Shown in pieces: positions 34,911 to 44,225 of a stretch of DNA of 64,000 nucleotides (position 1 is its first letter; every line of letters begins with the position of its first letter). A program made the translations under genes and the position numbers. Source of the DNA: Massilia endophytica (GTDB taxonomy: Bacteria; Pseudomonadota; Gammaproteobacteria; Burkholderiales; Burkholderiaceae_D); assembly GCF_021165955.1 (NCBI RefSeq), contig NZ_CP088952.1, forward strand, positions 5,208,001 to 5,272,000, given 5' to 3'. The notes below the pieces were generated by a model that saw nothing but the letters and a program-made list of their open reading frames with translations, was not told the DNA's origin and ran no database searches.

Positions 34911-34936
34911 AGAATCCCGCCCCGGCGGGATTTTTT
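34911..34936 (+). terminator. Rho-independent terminator after ychF
   Basis: AATCCCGCC (34913-34921) and GGCGGGATT (34924-34932) form the stem, followed by a T-run to 34936. It overlaps the stop codon of the convergent gene on the other strand. Confidence 0.88.
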
Positions 34937-35420
34937 ACTTCTGCTTCGCTTCGTCCGCGGCAATCAGCTTGGTGACCGAGCCGAGCGCCGAATTTGGCAC
35001 GGCCAGCGAGAGCTGGTAGTGCTCGATGAGGAAGCCGTTTCCCGTATTGAGCAGCACCCCGCTGGCCTGGCAGGTGCCCATCTGGGTGTTCAGCTGCTCG
35101 TCGAACCACACATACTTTTTGTCGGGCGAGAAGTAGACGTTGCGCTTCTGCGCCGTGAAGCTCCAGGCTTTCTTGCGGTCCCAGAAGCGCTTGGCCCAGG
35201 CCTTGAATTCGTCGCGCGTCCACACTTCCGTCTTGTCCGTGCCAATGTAGATGCCTTGCGGGGCGATCTTGTCGAAGTACTCGGGACGGGTGTTGGCCGC
35301 GTCGTCGTGCCAGCGGTCGACGAAGGCGTTCACCTGCTGGCGGAAAGCGGCGTCCGAGTCCTGCGCGAAGGTGCCCGCAGCCGCGGCGCACAAGGCCAGT
35401 GCAATGAACAGGCGCTTCAT
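34935..35420 (-). CDS. Exported NTF2/SnoaL-like protein
   Basis: A 161-residue protein with a signal peptide (MKRLFIALALCAAAAGTFAQ) and a SnoaL/NTF2-like body: VNAFVDRWHDDAANTRPEYFDKIAPQGIYIGTDKTEVW is the pattern of SnoaL_3 domains. These folds bind small ligands or serve as scaffolds; no catalytic assignment is possible. It overlaps the upstream proline iminopeptidase by four bases (ATGA), so the two exported proteins are translated together. Confidence 0.8.
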   Translation of the reverse strand: MKRLFIALALCAAAAGTFAQDSDAAFRQQVNAFVDRWHDDAANTRPEYFDKIAPQGIYIGTDKTEVWTRDEFKAWAKRFWDRKKAWSFTAQKRNVYFSPDKKYVWFDEQLNTQMGTCQASGVLLNTGNGFLIEHYQLSLAVPNSALGSVTKLIAADEAKQK

Positions 35421-36436
35421 TTGGCGGCCTTCCTGTCGCTGTCGCGCAGGAACTTGATCAGGCCCTTGAAGTAGGTCTGCTGGTCGTCGTACATGGCCAT
35501 GTGGCTGCCTTTCGGGCAGTAGAGATAGCTGCCGTGCTTCACCTTCTGCGACATCATCTTCATGTGCGCCGGGTCCATGGTGTCATATTCGGCGCCGATC
35601 ACCAGCGTGGGCACGGCGATCTTCGGCAGGTCTTTCACGCGGTCCCAGTTCTCCAGGATGCCGCTGGCGCCAAGTTCGCTCGGGCCCTGCATCGGCACAT
35701 AGACCTTTGGGTTCAGGCGTGCGAAGGACCGGTTCACCGGCTCGGGCCACTGGTCCGGCGGCATGCGCAGGATGTGGTGGACGTAGTGCGCGGGCATCAG
35801 CAGCTCCATATAACGCGGGTCGGTGTACTTCTTCTCCGCTTCGAGCTGCTTGATCTCGGCGAGCACCTTCTGGTCCATCTTCGGCATCAGCACCTTGCTC
35901 GCGTATTCGTTATACGCCGGGATGCTGGCCATCATGTTCGAGATGATGAGGCCCTTCAGGTTCTGCTGGTATTTCAGCGCGTATTCCATGGCGAGGATGC
36001 CGCCCCAGGAATGCCCGAGCAGATAGAAGTTGTTCCTGTCCAGGCCAAGGGCCTTGCGCACCTGTTCCACTTCCTCCACGAAGCGTGCGGTGTCCAGCAG
36101 CGAGGGATCGTCCGGCTGGTCGCTGTAGGCGGAGCCCAGCTGGTCATAGTAGTAGTACTCGATGCCCGCGCCCGGGAAGTAGCTGTCGAAGGCTTCGAAG
36201 TATTCGTGCGTGGCGCCCGGGCCGCCGTGCAGCAGCAGCACCTTGATTGTCGGGTTGTTCCCCACGCGCTTGGTCCACACCTTGAACTGGCCCTTTGGGG
36301 TCTGGATGGGGATCATGCGCGCGCCGCCGGACAGCACGTCGCTGCGGCCCGTATTGTCGAAGTAGGAGGGGGCGGCCTGCGCCAGGCATGCGGTGGACAG
36401 GGACAGCGCGGCAAGAAGGGCCAGCAGGAATTTCAT
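35417..36436 (-). CDS. Exported proline iminopeptidase-like alpha/beta hydrolase
   Basis: A 339-residue hydrolase that probably releases N-terminal proline from peptides (family S33). The oxyanion HGGPG motif, nucleophile elbow GHSWGG, the acid region GAEYDTMDP and histidine in PKGSHMAMY complete the triad. The N-terminus MKFLLALLAALSLSTACLAQA is a signal peptide, so it acts in the periplasm or outside. Start chosen at ATG 36436 behind GAGAGG; an adjacent ATG at 36439 is too close to it. Divergent from the NYN gene. Confidence 0.88.
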   Translation of the reverse strand: MKFLLALLAALSLSTACLAQAAPSYFDNTGRSDVLSGGARMIPIQTPKGQFKVWTKRVGNNPTIKVLLLHGGPGATHEYFEAFDSYFPGAGIEYYYYDQLGSAYSDQPDDPSLLDTARFVEEVEQVRKALGLDRNNFYLLGHSWGGILAMEYALKYQQNLKGLIISNMMASIPAYNEYASKVLMPKMDQKVLAEIKQLEAEKKYTDPRYMELLMPAHYVHHILRMPPDQWPEPVNRSFARLNPKVYVPMQGPSELGASGILENWDRVKDLPKIAVPTLVIGAEYDTMDPAHMKMMSQKVKHGSYLYCPKGSHMAMYDDQQTYFKGLIKFLRDSDRKAAK

Positions 36437-36518
36437 CATTACCTCTCGGGATAAGTTGAAGCGTGCAGGATACACCAGCCTGTATAATCGGAAGATTGCA
36501 CAATCAACAAACGGAATC

Positions 36519-37976
36519 ATGGCATCCAACGAAAACGTCAGCATGGCGCTGTTCTGCGACTTCGAAAACGTCGCACTGGGCGTGCGGGACGCGAACTACG
36601 AGAAATTCGATATCCGTCCGGTGCTGGAGCGCCTGCTGCTCAAGGGCAGCATCGTCGTCAAGAAGGCGTACTGCGACTGGGACCGCTACAAGGGCTTCAA
36701 GGGCGCGATGCATGAAGCGAATTTCGAGCTGATCGAGATTCCCCACGTGCGCATGTCGGGCAAGAACTCGGCCGACATCCGCATGGTGGTGGACGCACTG
36801 GACCTCTGCTACACGAAATCCCACGTCAACACCTTCGTCATCATCTCGGGCGATTCCGATTTTTCGCCGCTGGTGTCGAAGCTGCGAGAGAACAACAAGA
36901 AGGTGATCGGCGTGGGCGTGAAGGATTCCACCTCCGACCTGCTGGTGGCGGGCTGCGACGAATTCATCTTCTATGACGACCTGGTACGCGAGAGCCGCCG
37001 CCACGGGGCCCGGCGCGACCAGCGCGATGCGCAGCAGCCGAAGCGTTCGCCGGAAGAGGAGAAGCGCAAGCGCGAGGAGATGGACAAGCGCCGCACCCAG
37101 GCCGTGGAAATCGCCTACGAGACTTTCGATGCGCTGATGGCCGAACGCGGCGACAGCGGCAAGATCTGGGCTTCGGTGCTGAAGGAAGCGATCAAGCGCC
37201 GCAAGCCGGACTTCAACGAGGCCTATTACGGCTTCCGCACCTTCGGCAACCTGCTGGAGGAGATGAAGGCGCGCGGCATGCTGGAATTCGGGCGCGACGA
37301 GAAGTCCGGCGCCTATGTCTACCGCAGCGCGGGCGGCGCCCTGCCTGCCGTAGCCGCGCCTGCGGCGCATGAAGCGCCGGTGGCGGATGTGGAGCAGGCC
37401 GCCGAGCCGGTGGAAGCCGCAGAGAGTGCCGAGGCGCGTCCGGAAGGGCGGCGCGGCCGCGGCAACCGTGGCGGCCGTAACCGCCGCGGAGGCGCCGAGC
37501 GCGAAGCGCAGGGTCCGGCAGGCGAGGAGTCTGCCCCGGTAGCGGAAGCCGACGTCGACATGGCGCCGATTCCCGTGCCGGAAGCGGCGGAACAGCCTGC
37601 GGCCGAAGCGGCGCCCGCCGAGGCTGTGCCTGCGAAGCGTCCGGCCCGCAAGGCCGCTGCCCGCAAGACGAGCCGCAGCAAGGCGGCGGCAGCGGAAGGC
37701 GATACGGCGGAAGCCGGAGAGGCGCAGGCCGGGAAGGCGGAAGCGCCTGCCGCCAAGCCCGCCCGCGCACCGCGCGCCAGCCGCGCCTCCGCGCGCAGCG
37801 GCCCAGTGGAAGCAGAAGCCCCGGTAGAAGCTGCGTCCGCCGAAGCGCCCGCCTCGGAGGACGCGCCTGTGGCCGAAAAAACAACGCCCGCCAAGCGCGT
37901 GCCCAAGCCCGGCAAGCACCAGGCTCCAGCGCGCAGCCGCCTGCCGCGCAAGCCCAAGGCGAAGGCCGAAGGCTAA
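36519..37976 (+). CDS. NYN-domain protein with OST-HTH/LOTUS domain
   Basis: A 485-residue protein. Residues 1-165 form a NYN (PIN-like) nuclease domain: ALFCDFENVALGV with the first acidic residue, SADIRMVVDALDL, and the acidic IISGDSDFSPLV. A charged linker precedes a LOTUS/OST-HTH domain (about 205-270: KIWASVLKEAIKRRKPDFNEAYYGFRTFGNLLEEM). The last ~200 residues are low-complexity alanine/glutamate/lysine sequence with RGRGNRGGRNRRGG, an RNA-binding-like patch. This pairing suggests RNA cleavage or RNA recognition; no target is known. A TATAAT box (36483-36488) lies upstream, though no well-spaced -35 is visible. Confidence 0.88.
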   Translation: MASNENVSMALFCDFENVALGVRDANYEKFDIRPVLERLLLKGSIVVKKAYCDWDRYKGFKGAMHEANFELIEIPHVRMSGKNSADIRMVVDALDLCYTKSHVNTFVIISGDSDFSPLVSKLRENNKKVIGVGVKDSTSDLLVAGCDEFIFYDDLVRESRRHGARRDQRDAQQPKRSPEEEKRKREEMDKRRTQAVEIAYETFDALMAERGDSGKIWASVLKEAIKRRKPDFNEAYYGFRTFGNLLEEMKARGMLEFGRDEKSGAYVYRSAGGALPAVAAPAAHEAPVADVEQAAEPVEAAESAEARPEGRRGRGNRGGRNRRGGAEREAQGPAGEESAPVAEADVDMAPIPVPEAAEQPAAEAAPAEAVPAKRPARKAAARKTSRSKAAAAEGDTAEAGEAQAGKAEAPAAKPARAPRASRASARSGPVEAEAPVEAASAEAPASEDAPVAEKTTPAKRVPKPGKHQAPARSRLPRKPKAKAEG

Positions 37977-38067
37977 GCGCGGGACAATCATCCCGCCGAG
38001 CGCCCGCCGATTTACTGGCGGGCGCTTTACTGCCATACTTGCTGTCATAAACGAACCAACAGCATTC

Positions 38068-38919
38068 ATGGCCACCCTGTCCGAAATCGTCCTGTATCCG
38101 ATCAAGTCCTGCGCGGGCATCTCCCTGCGCAAGGCCATGGTCACGCGCGCCGGGCTGATGTCCGAGCACATCTACGACCGCGAATGGATGGTGGTGGACC
38201 TGAGCGGCGTCTGCCTGACCCAGCGCGAACATCCGCGCATGGCCCTGATCACCCCGCGCATCAAACTGGACACGCTGGAGCTGCGCGCTCCCGGCATGCT
38301 GCAGCTCGAAATTCCTCTCGGCCTGCCCCATCCGGAAGACGCCTCCCTGATCGGCGTCGAGCTGTGGGAGGAGGAGCTCAAGGCCTACGACTGCGACGCC
38401 ACCACGGCCGCCTGGTTCAGCAGCTTCCTTGGCGTACCGTGCCGCCTGGCCCGCTTCCATCCGGACGTGGTGCGCCTGGCCAATCCCAAATGGACCAAGG
38501 GCGTGGATGCGCCCACCCTGTTCTCGGACGGCTACCCCATCCTGGTCACGGGCACGGCCTCCCTGGAGGACCTGAACGACAAGCTGGGCGCGAAGGGCCG
38601 CGAGCGCATTCCCATGAACCGCTTCCGCCCGAACCTCGTCATCGACGGCATCGGCGCCTTCGAAGAGGACTATGCCGAGAGCCTGCGCGCGGGCGAGCTG
38701 CTGCTCAAACCCGTCAAGCCCTGTCCTCGCTGCCCCATGCCCTCCATCGACCAGGCCACCGGCGAGTTCGGCCCGGACCCGATGGATATCCTGCAGGCCT
38801 ACCGCGCCAAGGCGGAAGTGGAAGGGGCCATCTGCTTCGGCATGAACAGCATCGTGCTCGAAGGCGACGGCCAGCAGGTGGAAGTGGGGCAGGAGATTGA
38901 AGTCGAACTGGCGTTTTGA
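38068..38919 (+). CDS. MOSC-domain protein (YcbX/mARC-like)
   Basis: A 283-residue protein with the MOSC N-terminal beta barrel (EIVLYPIKSCAGISL) and a MOSC domain (MNRFRPNLVIDGIGAFEED, KPCPRCPMPSID). The conserved cysteine of KPCPRC should ligate a molybdenum cofactor, as in N-hydroxylated-compound reductases YcbX and mARC. There is no C-terminal 2Fe-2S domain, so an external electron donor would be needed. It is followed by a GGDEF gene after 15 nt on the same strand. Confidence 0.88.
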   Translation: MATLSEIVLYPIKSCAGISLRKAMVTRAGLMSEHIYDREWMVVDLSGVCLTQREHPRMALITPRIKLDTLELRAPGMLQLEIPLGLPHPEDASLIGVELWEEELKAYDCDATTAAWFSSFLGVPCRLARFHPDVVRLANPKWTKGVDAPTLFSDGYPILVTGTASLEDLNDKLGAKGRERIPMNRFRPNLVIDGIGAFEEDYAESLRAGELLLKPVKPCPRCPMPSIDQATGEFGPDPMDILQAYRAKAEVEGAICFGMNSIVLEGDGQQVEVGQEIEVELAF

Positions 38920-38934
38920 TCTGGGCAGGTGGCT

Positions 38935-40068
38935 ATGACGCAGAAGGAATCCACGCACACCGAGCTGGTGGCGGAAAACCAGGCGCTCCGCGCGCGCATG
39001 GCCTATATGCTCGAACAGGCGGAGCGCAACCACGCCATCATGATGAAGCACCAGGCCTTCGACCTGGATATCGTGGGCGCTTCCAGCTTCCCTGAACTGA
39101 TCGGCACCATCTTCCGCGTACTGCCCGTGATTTCGGAGCTGGACAGCGTCACGCTGTCGCTGATCGACGAGGACTCCGACATCCACTTCGTCATGCAGAA
39201 GCTGGGCGTGGATTTCAGCGAATTCCCCGGCCTGATCTTCGTGAACGACGTCGAGCAGCTCGGGTTCGATCTTGGCAGCCGCAACGCGGGCGCCGCCCCG
39301 CCCAAGCCCCTGCTGGGCATGTTCAGCCCCTCGCTGCACGCGGGCCAGTTCCCCGATCCCTCCCAGCGCCTGCAAAGCGTGGCCCTCGTGCCCCTGCTGC
39401 GCAACAAGCGCATTATCGGAAGCCTGAACCTGGGCAGCCGCGATCCTTCGCGCTTCTCGCCCAGCCTGGGCACGGACTTCATCGAGCACATGGCGTCGAT
39501 CATCGCCATCTGCCTGGAGAACGTGATCAGCAACGAGATGCTGAAGTACATCGGCCTGACGGATTCGCTCACCGGCGTCTACAACCGCCGCTACATCGAC
39601 CGCCGCCTGCTGGAAGAGATTGCGCGCGCACGCCGCCAGAACTACCCCATCTCCTTCATGTACATCGACATCGACCACTTCAAGCGGGTCAACGATACGG
39701 TGGGCCACCAGGGCGGGGATGAGGTGCTGCGCGAAGTGGCCAACCGCATCAAGGCCGAGCTGCGGTTATCCGACGCGCTGGCCCGTTTCGGCGGCGAGGA
39801 GTTCGTGGTGCTGCTGATCGATGCGGATCTGGACAGCGCCATGTTCGTGGCCGAGCGTATCCGCGCGGGCATCGAGGCCAGCCTGATCGAACTCTCGCAT
39901 GGCCTGAAGGTCTCCATCACCGCCTCGCTGGGCGTAGCCAGCCTGGCCTGCACCGAGGACGGCCCGCCCGAGCAGACGGCCCTGGAGCTGATCGCCCACG
40001 CCGACGAGGCGCTCTACCAGGCGAAAGAGGGCGGCCGCAACCGCGTTGTCCGTTACATTCCCGACTAA
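38935..40068 (+). CDS. Diguanylate cyclase with DUF484/GAF-like sensor
   Basis: A 377-residue protein that probably makes cyclic di-GMP. The N-terminal half is a coiled coil plus a DUF484/GAF-like domain (FPELIGTIFRVLPVISELDSVTLSLID); the C-terminal GGDEF domain has the intact active site FGGEEFVVLL. An RLSD inhibitory site sits five residues before it, predicting product feedback inhibition. No membrane segment is seen, so the sensor is cytoplasmic. ATG 38935 was chosen; a GTG two codons earlier is possible. Confidence 0.92.
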   Translation: MTQKESTHTELVAENQALRARMAYMLEQAERNHAIMMKHQAFDLDIVGASSFPELIGTIFRVLPVISELDSVTLSLIDEDSDIHFVMQKLGVDFSEFPGLIFVNDVEQLGFDLGSRNAGAAPPKPLLGMFSPSLHAGQFPDPSQRLQSVALVPLLRNKRIIGSLNLGSRDPSRFSPSLGTDFIEHMASIIAICLENVISNEMLKYIGLTDSLTGVYNRRYIDRRLLEEIARARRQNYPISFMYIDIDHFKRVNDTVGHQGGDEVLREVANRIKAELRLSDALARFGGEEFVVLLIDADLDSAMFVAERIRAGIEASLIELSHGLKVSITASLGVASLACTEDGPPEQTALELIAHADEALYQAKEGGRNRVVRYIPD

Positions 40069-40146
40069 GCGCGTTACAAATCTACTGAAGTTTTTTGCAG
40101 CCGCCTTTCGGATAATCGCCTGCACCGATTATTCGAAGGACGACCC

Positions 40147-40578
40147 ATGAAACTGCACCATATCCTCGCCGCATCCCTGCTCGCCATGAGCCTTGCCGCG
40201 GCTCCCGCCCGCGCAGCGGACGACGCCTCCCACTTCCTCCTGACACGCACGCTGGTGAACAAGCTGGTGGCGATGGAAGCCGAGTCGAAGCGGATGAAGG
40301 CGGAAAAGGACGACGAGGATTCGGCCGACCCCGAAACGGTGGAAGACCTGGTGCGCGTCCTGGAAAAGGACAAGCGGGCCAAGGCCATGCTGGCCAAGCA
40401 CGGCATCAGCACCCGCGAATTCGCTTCGGCCACTTTCGCGATGATGCACGCGGGCTTCTTCGTGGCCTTCGAGCCGTCCATGGACAAGAAAAAGGCCGCC
40501 CAGACCCTGGCGGGCTACACCAAGGAGCAGCAGGCCAACATCGCGCTGGTACGCTCCATGAACCTGGCGAAAAACTAA
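40147..40578 (+). CDS. Small exported protein of unknown function
   Basis: A 143-residue protein with a signal peptide (MKLHHILAASLLAMSLAAAPARA). The rest is helical and highly charged (VAMEAESKRMKAEKDDEDS) with methionine-rich AMMHAGFFVAF in the C-terminal half. No known domain recognised. A hairpin in the gap upstream (about 40109-40134, ATAATCG/CGATTAT core) precedes its start by about 12 nt and might affect its translation. It converges with the antiporter gene, whose stop is 1 nt away. Confidence 0.75.
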   Translation: MKLHHILAASLLAMSLAAAPARAADDASHFLLTRTLVNKLVAMEAESKRMKAEKDDEDSADPETVEDLVRVLEKDKRAKAMLAKHGISTREFASATFAMMHAGFFVAFEPSMDKKKAAQTLAGYTKEQQANIALVRSMNLAKN

Positions 40579-40579
40579 G

Positions 40580-42559
40580 TCAGGCCAGCAGCGCGTTCTC
40601 GGCACGCGCGACAGCCGCCGCGCTGCCGCGCAGCACCACCACGTCGCCCGACTCCAGCACCGTGGACGGCTCGACGGGCAGGCGCATCTTGCCGCGCCGG
40701 ATGGTGGTGACCTCCGCTCCCGCTCCTTCGATATCCACTTCGCTCAGGGCGCGGCCCACGCACCAGGCGCCGCCGCCCAAGGTCACCGAGTGCAGGCGGA
40801 TCAGCTCCGCCTCGTCGCCAGTGTCGCTGGCCCCGTGGAAGAAGCCGCGCAGCGATGCGTAGCGCTCTTCGCGCGCCGCCTGCACGCGGTGCACCACGCG
40901 CCGCAGCGGCACGCCCAGCATCACCAGCGCGTGGGAAGCCAGCATCAGGCTGCCCTCCATCAGTTCCGGCACCACTTCGGCGGCTCCCGCTTCCTTCAGG
41001 CGGTCCAGGTCCGAATCGTCGTGGCTGCGCACGATCACCGGCAGCGTGGGCGCCAGCTCATGCACCAGGTGCAGCACCTTGAGCGCCGACGGCGTGCTGG
41101 CATAGGTGATCACGACCGCGCTGGCGCGGTAGATGCCCGCTGCGATCAGGCTCTCGCGCCGCGCCGCATCGCCATACGACACATTCGCGCCGGCGGCCTG
41201 CGCTTCCTGCACGCGTGTGGGGTCGAGGTCCAGCGCGTGGTATTCGATATGCTCTTCCTGCAGCAGGCGCGCCAGGTTCTGGCCGCTGCGCCCGAAGCCC
41301 GCCACGATCACGTGCTTCTGGGTGGACATGGTGCGCGCCGCGATCTTCGTGAGCGTCAGCGACTGCATCATCCACTCGTTGCTGGAGAACTTGAGCACCA
41401 GTTTGTCCGACTGTTCGATGAGGAAGGGCGCCAGAAGCATGGACAGCACCATGGAGGCCAGCACCACCTGGATCACAAAGGGATCCACCAGCTCCATGCC
41501 GCCCACCACGTTCAGCAGCACGAAGCCGAATTCGCCCGCCTGCGCCAGCGCCAGGCCGGTGCGCATGGCCGTGCCGTCCGATGAGCCGAACAGCTTCGCC
41601 AGCCCTGCGATGAGGGCGAACTTCATGAGCACCGGGCCCGCCAGCAGCACCAGCACCAGCCACCAGTTCTGGATCACCACCTGCACATTGAGCAGCATGC
41701 CCACGGTGATGAAGAAGAGCCCCAGCAGCACGTCGCGGAAGGGCTTGATGTCCTCTTCCACCTGGTGCTTGTATTCCGTTTCCGAGATCAGCATGCCCGC
41801 GACGAAGGCGCCCAGGGCCAGCGAGAGGCCTGCGCGCTCCGTAATCCAGGCCGCGCCCAGGGTCACAAGCAGCAGGTTGAGCATGAAGAGTTCCTGCGAG
41901 CGGCGCTTGACGACGATGGTGAACCAGCTGCGCATCAGCTTCTGGCCGATGAAGAGCAGCAGCACCAGCACGATCACGGCCTTGGCGGCGGCCCAGCCCA
42001 GGGTTTCCACCAGGTTGTCCGGATTGCGGGCCAGGGCGGGGATCAGGATCAGCAGGGGCACCACCGCCAGATCCTGGAACAGCAGGATGCCGATGATCTT
42101 GCGCCCATGCTCGCTTTCCAGCTCCAGCCGCTCGGTGAGCATCTTCACCACAATGGCCGTGGACGACATGGCGAGCGCGCCGCCCAGGGCAAAGGAAGCC
42201 TGCCAGCTCAAATGGATGGAGGGCGGCAGCGACCTGGCGATGAACCAGCCGAAGACCATGGTGGCGGCGATGGTGAGTCCCACCTGGGCCATGCCCAGCC
42301 CGAACACGATGCTGCGCATGGCCATGAGCTTGGGCAGGGAGAATTCCAGGCCGATCGAGAACATCAGGAAGACGACGCCGAATTCGGCCAGGATATGGGT
42401 GGCATGGCTCTCTTCGGCCAGGCCCAGGGCGTGCGGGCCGATCAGGATGCCGACGGCCAGGTAGCCCAGCATGGGAGGCAAATGGAGCATGCGGAAGGCC
42501 ACCACGCCCAGAACCGCACTGCCCAGCAAAAGAAGGGTCAGTTCAAGAGGGGAGAACAT
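40580..42559 (-). CDS. Monovalent cation:proton antiporter, KefB/CPA2 family, with TrkA domains
   Basis: A 659-residue membrane protein. The N-terminal ~390 residues form a CPA2 antiporter domain of about 12 helices (MLGYLAVGILIGPHALGL, EFGVVFLMFSIGLEF). A cytoplasmic TrkA-N domain with nucleotide-binding HVIVAGFGRSGQNLARLL and a TrkA-C domain follow. KefB/KefC proteins export potassium and are gated by glutathione adducts or nucleotides; the precise substrate here is not decidable from sequence. Divergent from kdsD. Confidence 0.92.
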   Translation of the reverse strand: MFSPLELTLLLLGSAVLGVVAFRMLHLPPMLGYLAVGILIGPHALGLAEESHATHILAEFGVVFLMFSIGLEFSLPKLMAMRSIVFGLGMAQVGLTIAATMVFGWFIARSLPPSIHLSWQASFALGGALAMSSTAIVVKMLTERLELESEHGRKIIGILLFQDLAVVPLLILIPALARNPDNLVETLGWAAAKAVIVLVLLLFIGQKLMRSWFTIVVKRRSQELFMLNLLLVTLGAAWITERAGLSLALGAFVAGMLISETEYKHQVEEDIKPFRDVLLGLFFITVGMLLNVQVVIQNWWLVLVLLAGPVLMKFALIAGLAKLFGSSDGTAMRTGLALAQAGEFGFVLLNVVGGMELVDPFVIQVVLASMVLSMLLAPFLIEQSDKLVLKFSSNEWMMQSLTLTKIAARTMSTQKHVIVAGFGRSGQNLARLLQEEHIEYHALDLDPTRVQEAQAAGANVSYGDAARRESLIAAGIYRASAVVITYASTPSALKVLHLVHELAPTLPVIVRSHDDSDLDRLKEAGAAEVVPELMEGSLMLASHALVMLGVPLRRVVHRVQAAREERYASLRGFFHGASDTGDEAELIRLHSVTLGGGAWCVGRALSEVDIEGAGAEVTTIRRGKMRLPVEPSTVLESGDVVVLRGSAAAVARAENALLA

Positions 42560-42655
42560 TGATCTGGATCTATCCCGGTCGTCAGTCGATTGGTTTTACG
42601 TTGTTTATGACATCTGGCAAGTTTTTTGCTTTACCAATTCGGCTATACTTTCGGC

Positions 42656-43678
42656 ATGAGTGTAACCCATGAAAAAACAATGCTGAAAGATTTTGATGCC
42701 AGTACCGCAACACGCGCCCTGGCGCTCGCCCGCGAGGCCCTGCAGATCGAGGCCGACGCCCTGAATGAGCTGCATGCGCGGCTGGCGACGGACGAAAGCG
42801 TCGGCAAGGCGGTGTCGTTGTTGCTGAATTGCAAAGGACGTGTCGTCGTCTCCGGCATTGGCAAGTCCGGCCACATCGGCCGCAAGATCGCCGCCACGCT
42901 GGCTTCCACCGGCACGCCGGCCCTCTTCGTGCATCCCGCCGAAGCCGCGCATGGCGACCTGGGCATGGTGACCCCGGAAGACGCCTTCATCGCCATCTCC
43001 TATTCGGGCGAGAGCTCGGAGCTCATGGCCATCCTGCCCGTGGTCAAACGCATGGGCGGCCTCGTGATCTCCATGACCGGCAAGGACGATTCCAGCCTCG
43101 CCCGCCTGGCGGACGTGCACCTGAACGTGGCCGTGGCCAAGGAGGCCTGCCCCATGAACCTGGCGCCCACGGCCAGCACCACTGTCACGCTGGCGCTGGG
43201 CGACGCCATCGCCGTCGCGCTGCTGGACCTGCGCGGCTTCAAGGAAGAAGACTTTGCGCGCTCCCATCCGGGCGGCGCCTTGGGCCGCCGCCTGCTGACG
43301 CACGTGCGCGACGTGATGCGCAGCGGCGACGCCGTGCCTGCCGTGAGCCCCGAGACCACGCTGCCGGACGCGCTCATGGAAATCACCCAGAAGGGCATGG
43401 GCATGACGGCCATCGTGGACGCCGAACGCCGCCCCCTGGGCGTGTTCACGGACGGCGACCTGCGCCGCATGATCGACAAGGTGCAGGACTTCAGCAAAGT
43501 GGTGATGCGCGACGTCATGCACGCCAACCCGCGCAGCATCGGGCCGGACAAGCTGGCCGTGGACGCGGTGGCTGTCATGGAGCAGCACCGCATCAACCAG
43601 ATGCTGGTGGTGGATGCCGAAGGCAAGCTGGTAGGCGCCCTGCATATCCATGACCTGACGCGCGCCAAGGTGATCTGA
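42656..43678 (+). CDS. kdsD: Arabinose-5-phosphate isomerase (KdsD/KpsF family)
   Basis: Converts ribulose-5-phosphate to arabinose-5-phosphate, the first step to KDO for LPS; 340 residues from ATG 42656. A SIS domain (VVVSGIGKSGHIGRKIAATLASTGTPALFVHP, SYSGESSE) is followed by two CBS repeats (DVMRSGDAVP, DVMHANPRSI). A TATACT box at 42644-42649 lies only 6 nt before this ATG, so transcripts may be leaderless or initiation may occur at ATG 42680. Followed by kdsC with one-base overlap. Confidence 0.93.
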   Translation: MSVTHEKTMLKDFDASTATRALALAREALQIEADALNELHARLATDESVGKAVSLLLNCKGRVVVSGIGKSGHIGRKIAATLASTGTPALFVHPAEAAHGDLGMVTPEDAFIAISYSGESSELMAILPVVKRMGGLVISMTGKDDSSLARLADVHLNVAVAKEACPMNLAPTASTTVTLALGDAIAVALLDLRGFKEEDFARSHPGGALGRRLLTHVRDVMRSGDAVPAVSPETTLPDALMEITQKGMGMTAIVDAERRPLGVFTDGDLRRMIDKVQDFSKVVMRDVMHANPRSIGPDKLAVDAVAVMEQHRINQMLVVDAEGKLVGALHIHDLTRAKVI

Positions 43679-44217
43679 TGAGCGCTGCCTTCAATCTGGA
43701 CAATGTGGCCCGCGCCGCCAAGGTGCGGCTGATGATCTTCGACGTGGACGGCGTGCTCACCGACGGCAGCCTGCACTACGGCGCCGAAGGCGAGTCGATG
43801 AAGACCTTCAACGTGCAGGACGGCCTGGGCATCAAGCTGCTGCAGGAATCGGGCGTGCAGACGGCCATCATCAGCGCGCGCCGCTCGCCGCAGGTGACGG
43901 CGCGTGCGCGCGACCTCGGCATCGAACTCGTGCATCAGGGCGGCCACGACAAGCTCACCCCCTTCAAGGCCATGCTGCAGCAGCTGGGCCTCGAGCCGGA
44001 GCAGGTGGGCTTCATCGGCGACGACGTGGTGGACCTGCCCATCCTGAGCCGCGTGGGCTTTGCCGTGTCCGTGCCCAACGGCCGCCCGGAAGTGCACAGC
44101 CGCGTGCACCACATCACGGAAGCCTTCGGCGGCCGCGGCGCGGTGCGCGAGGTCTGCGAGTTCGTGATGCGTGCGCAGAACAGCTATGACAGAATCCTGA
44201 ACCAGTTCATGGTCTGA
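43678..44217 (+). CDS. kdsC: 3-deoxy-D-manno-octulosonate 8-phosphate phosphatase
   Basis: A HAD-superfamily phosphatase (179 residues) that releases KDO from KDO-8-phosphate. Nucleophile motif is FDVDGVLTDG, motif II IISARRS, and motif IV GDDVVDLPIL, the KdsC signature. It lacks a cap, fitting the tetrameric C0 class. Start overlaps kdsD by one base (TGATG), and lptC starts 8 nt after, placing KDO synthesis and LPS export in one operon. Confidence 0.96.
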   Translation: MSAAFNLDNVARAAKVRLMIFDVDGVLTDGSLHYGAEGESMKTFNVQDGLGIKLLQESGVQTAIISARRSPQVTARARDLGIELVHQGGHDKLTPFKAMLQQLGLEPEQVGFIGDDVVDLPILSRVGFAVSVPNGRPEVHSRVHHITEAFGGRGAVREVCEFVMRAQNSYDRILNQFMV

Positions 44218-44225
44218 GGAACACA

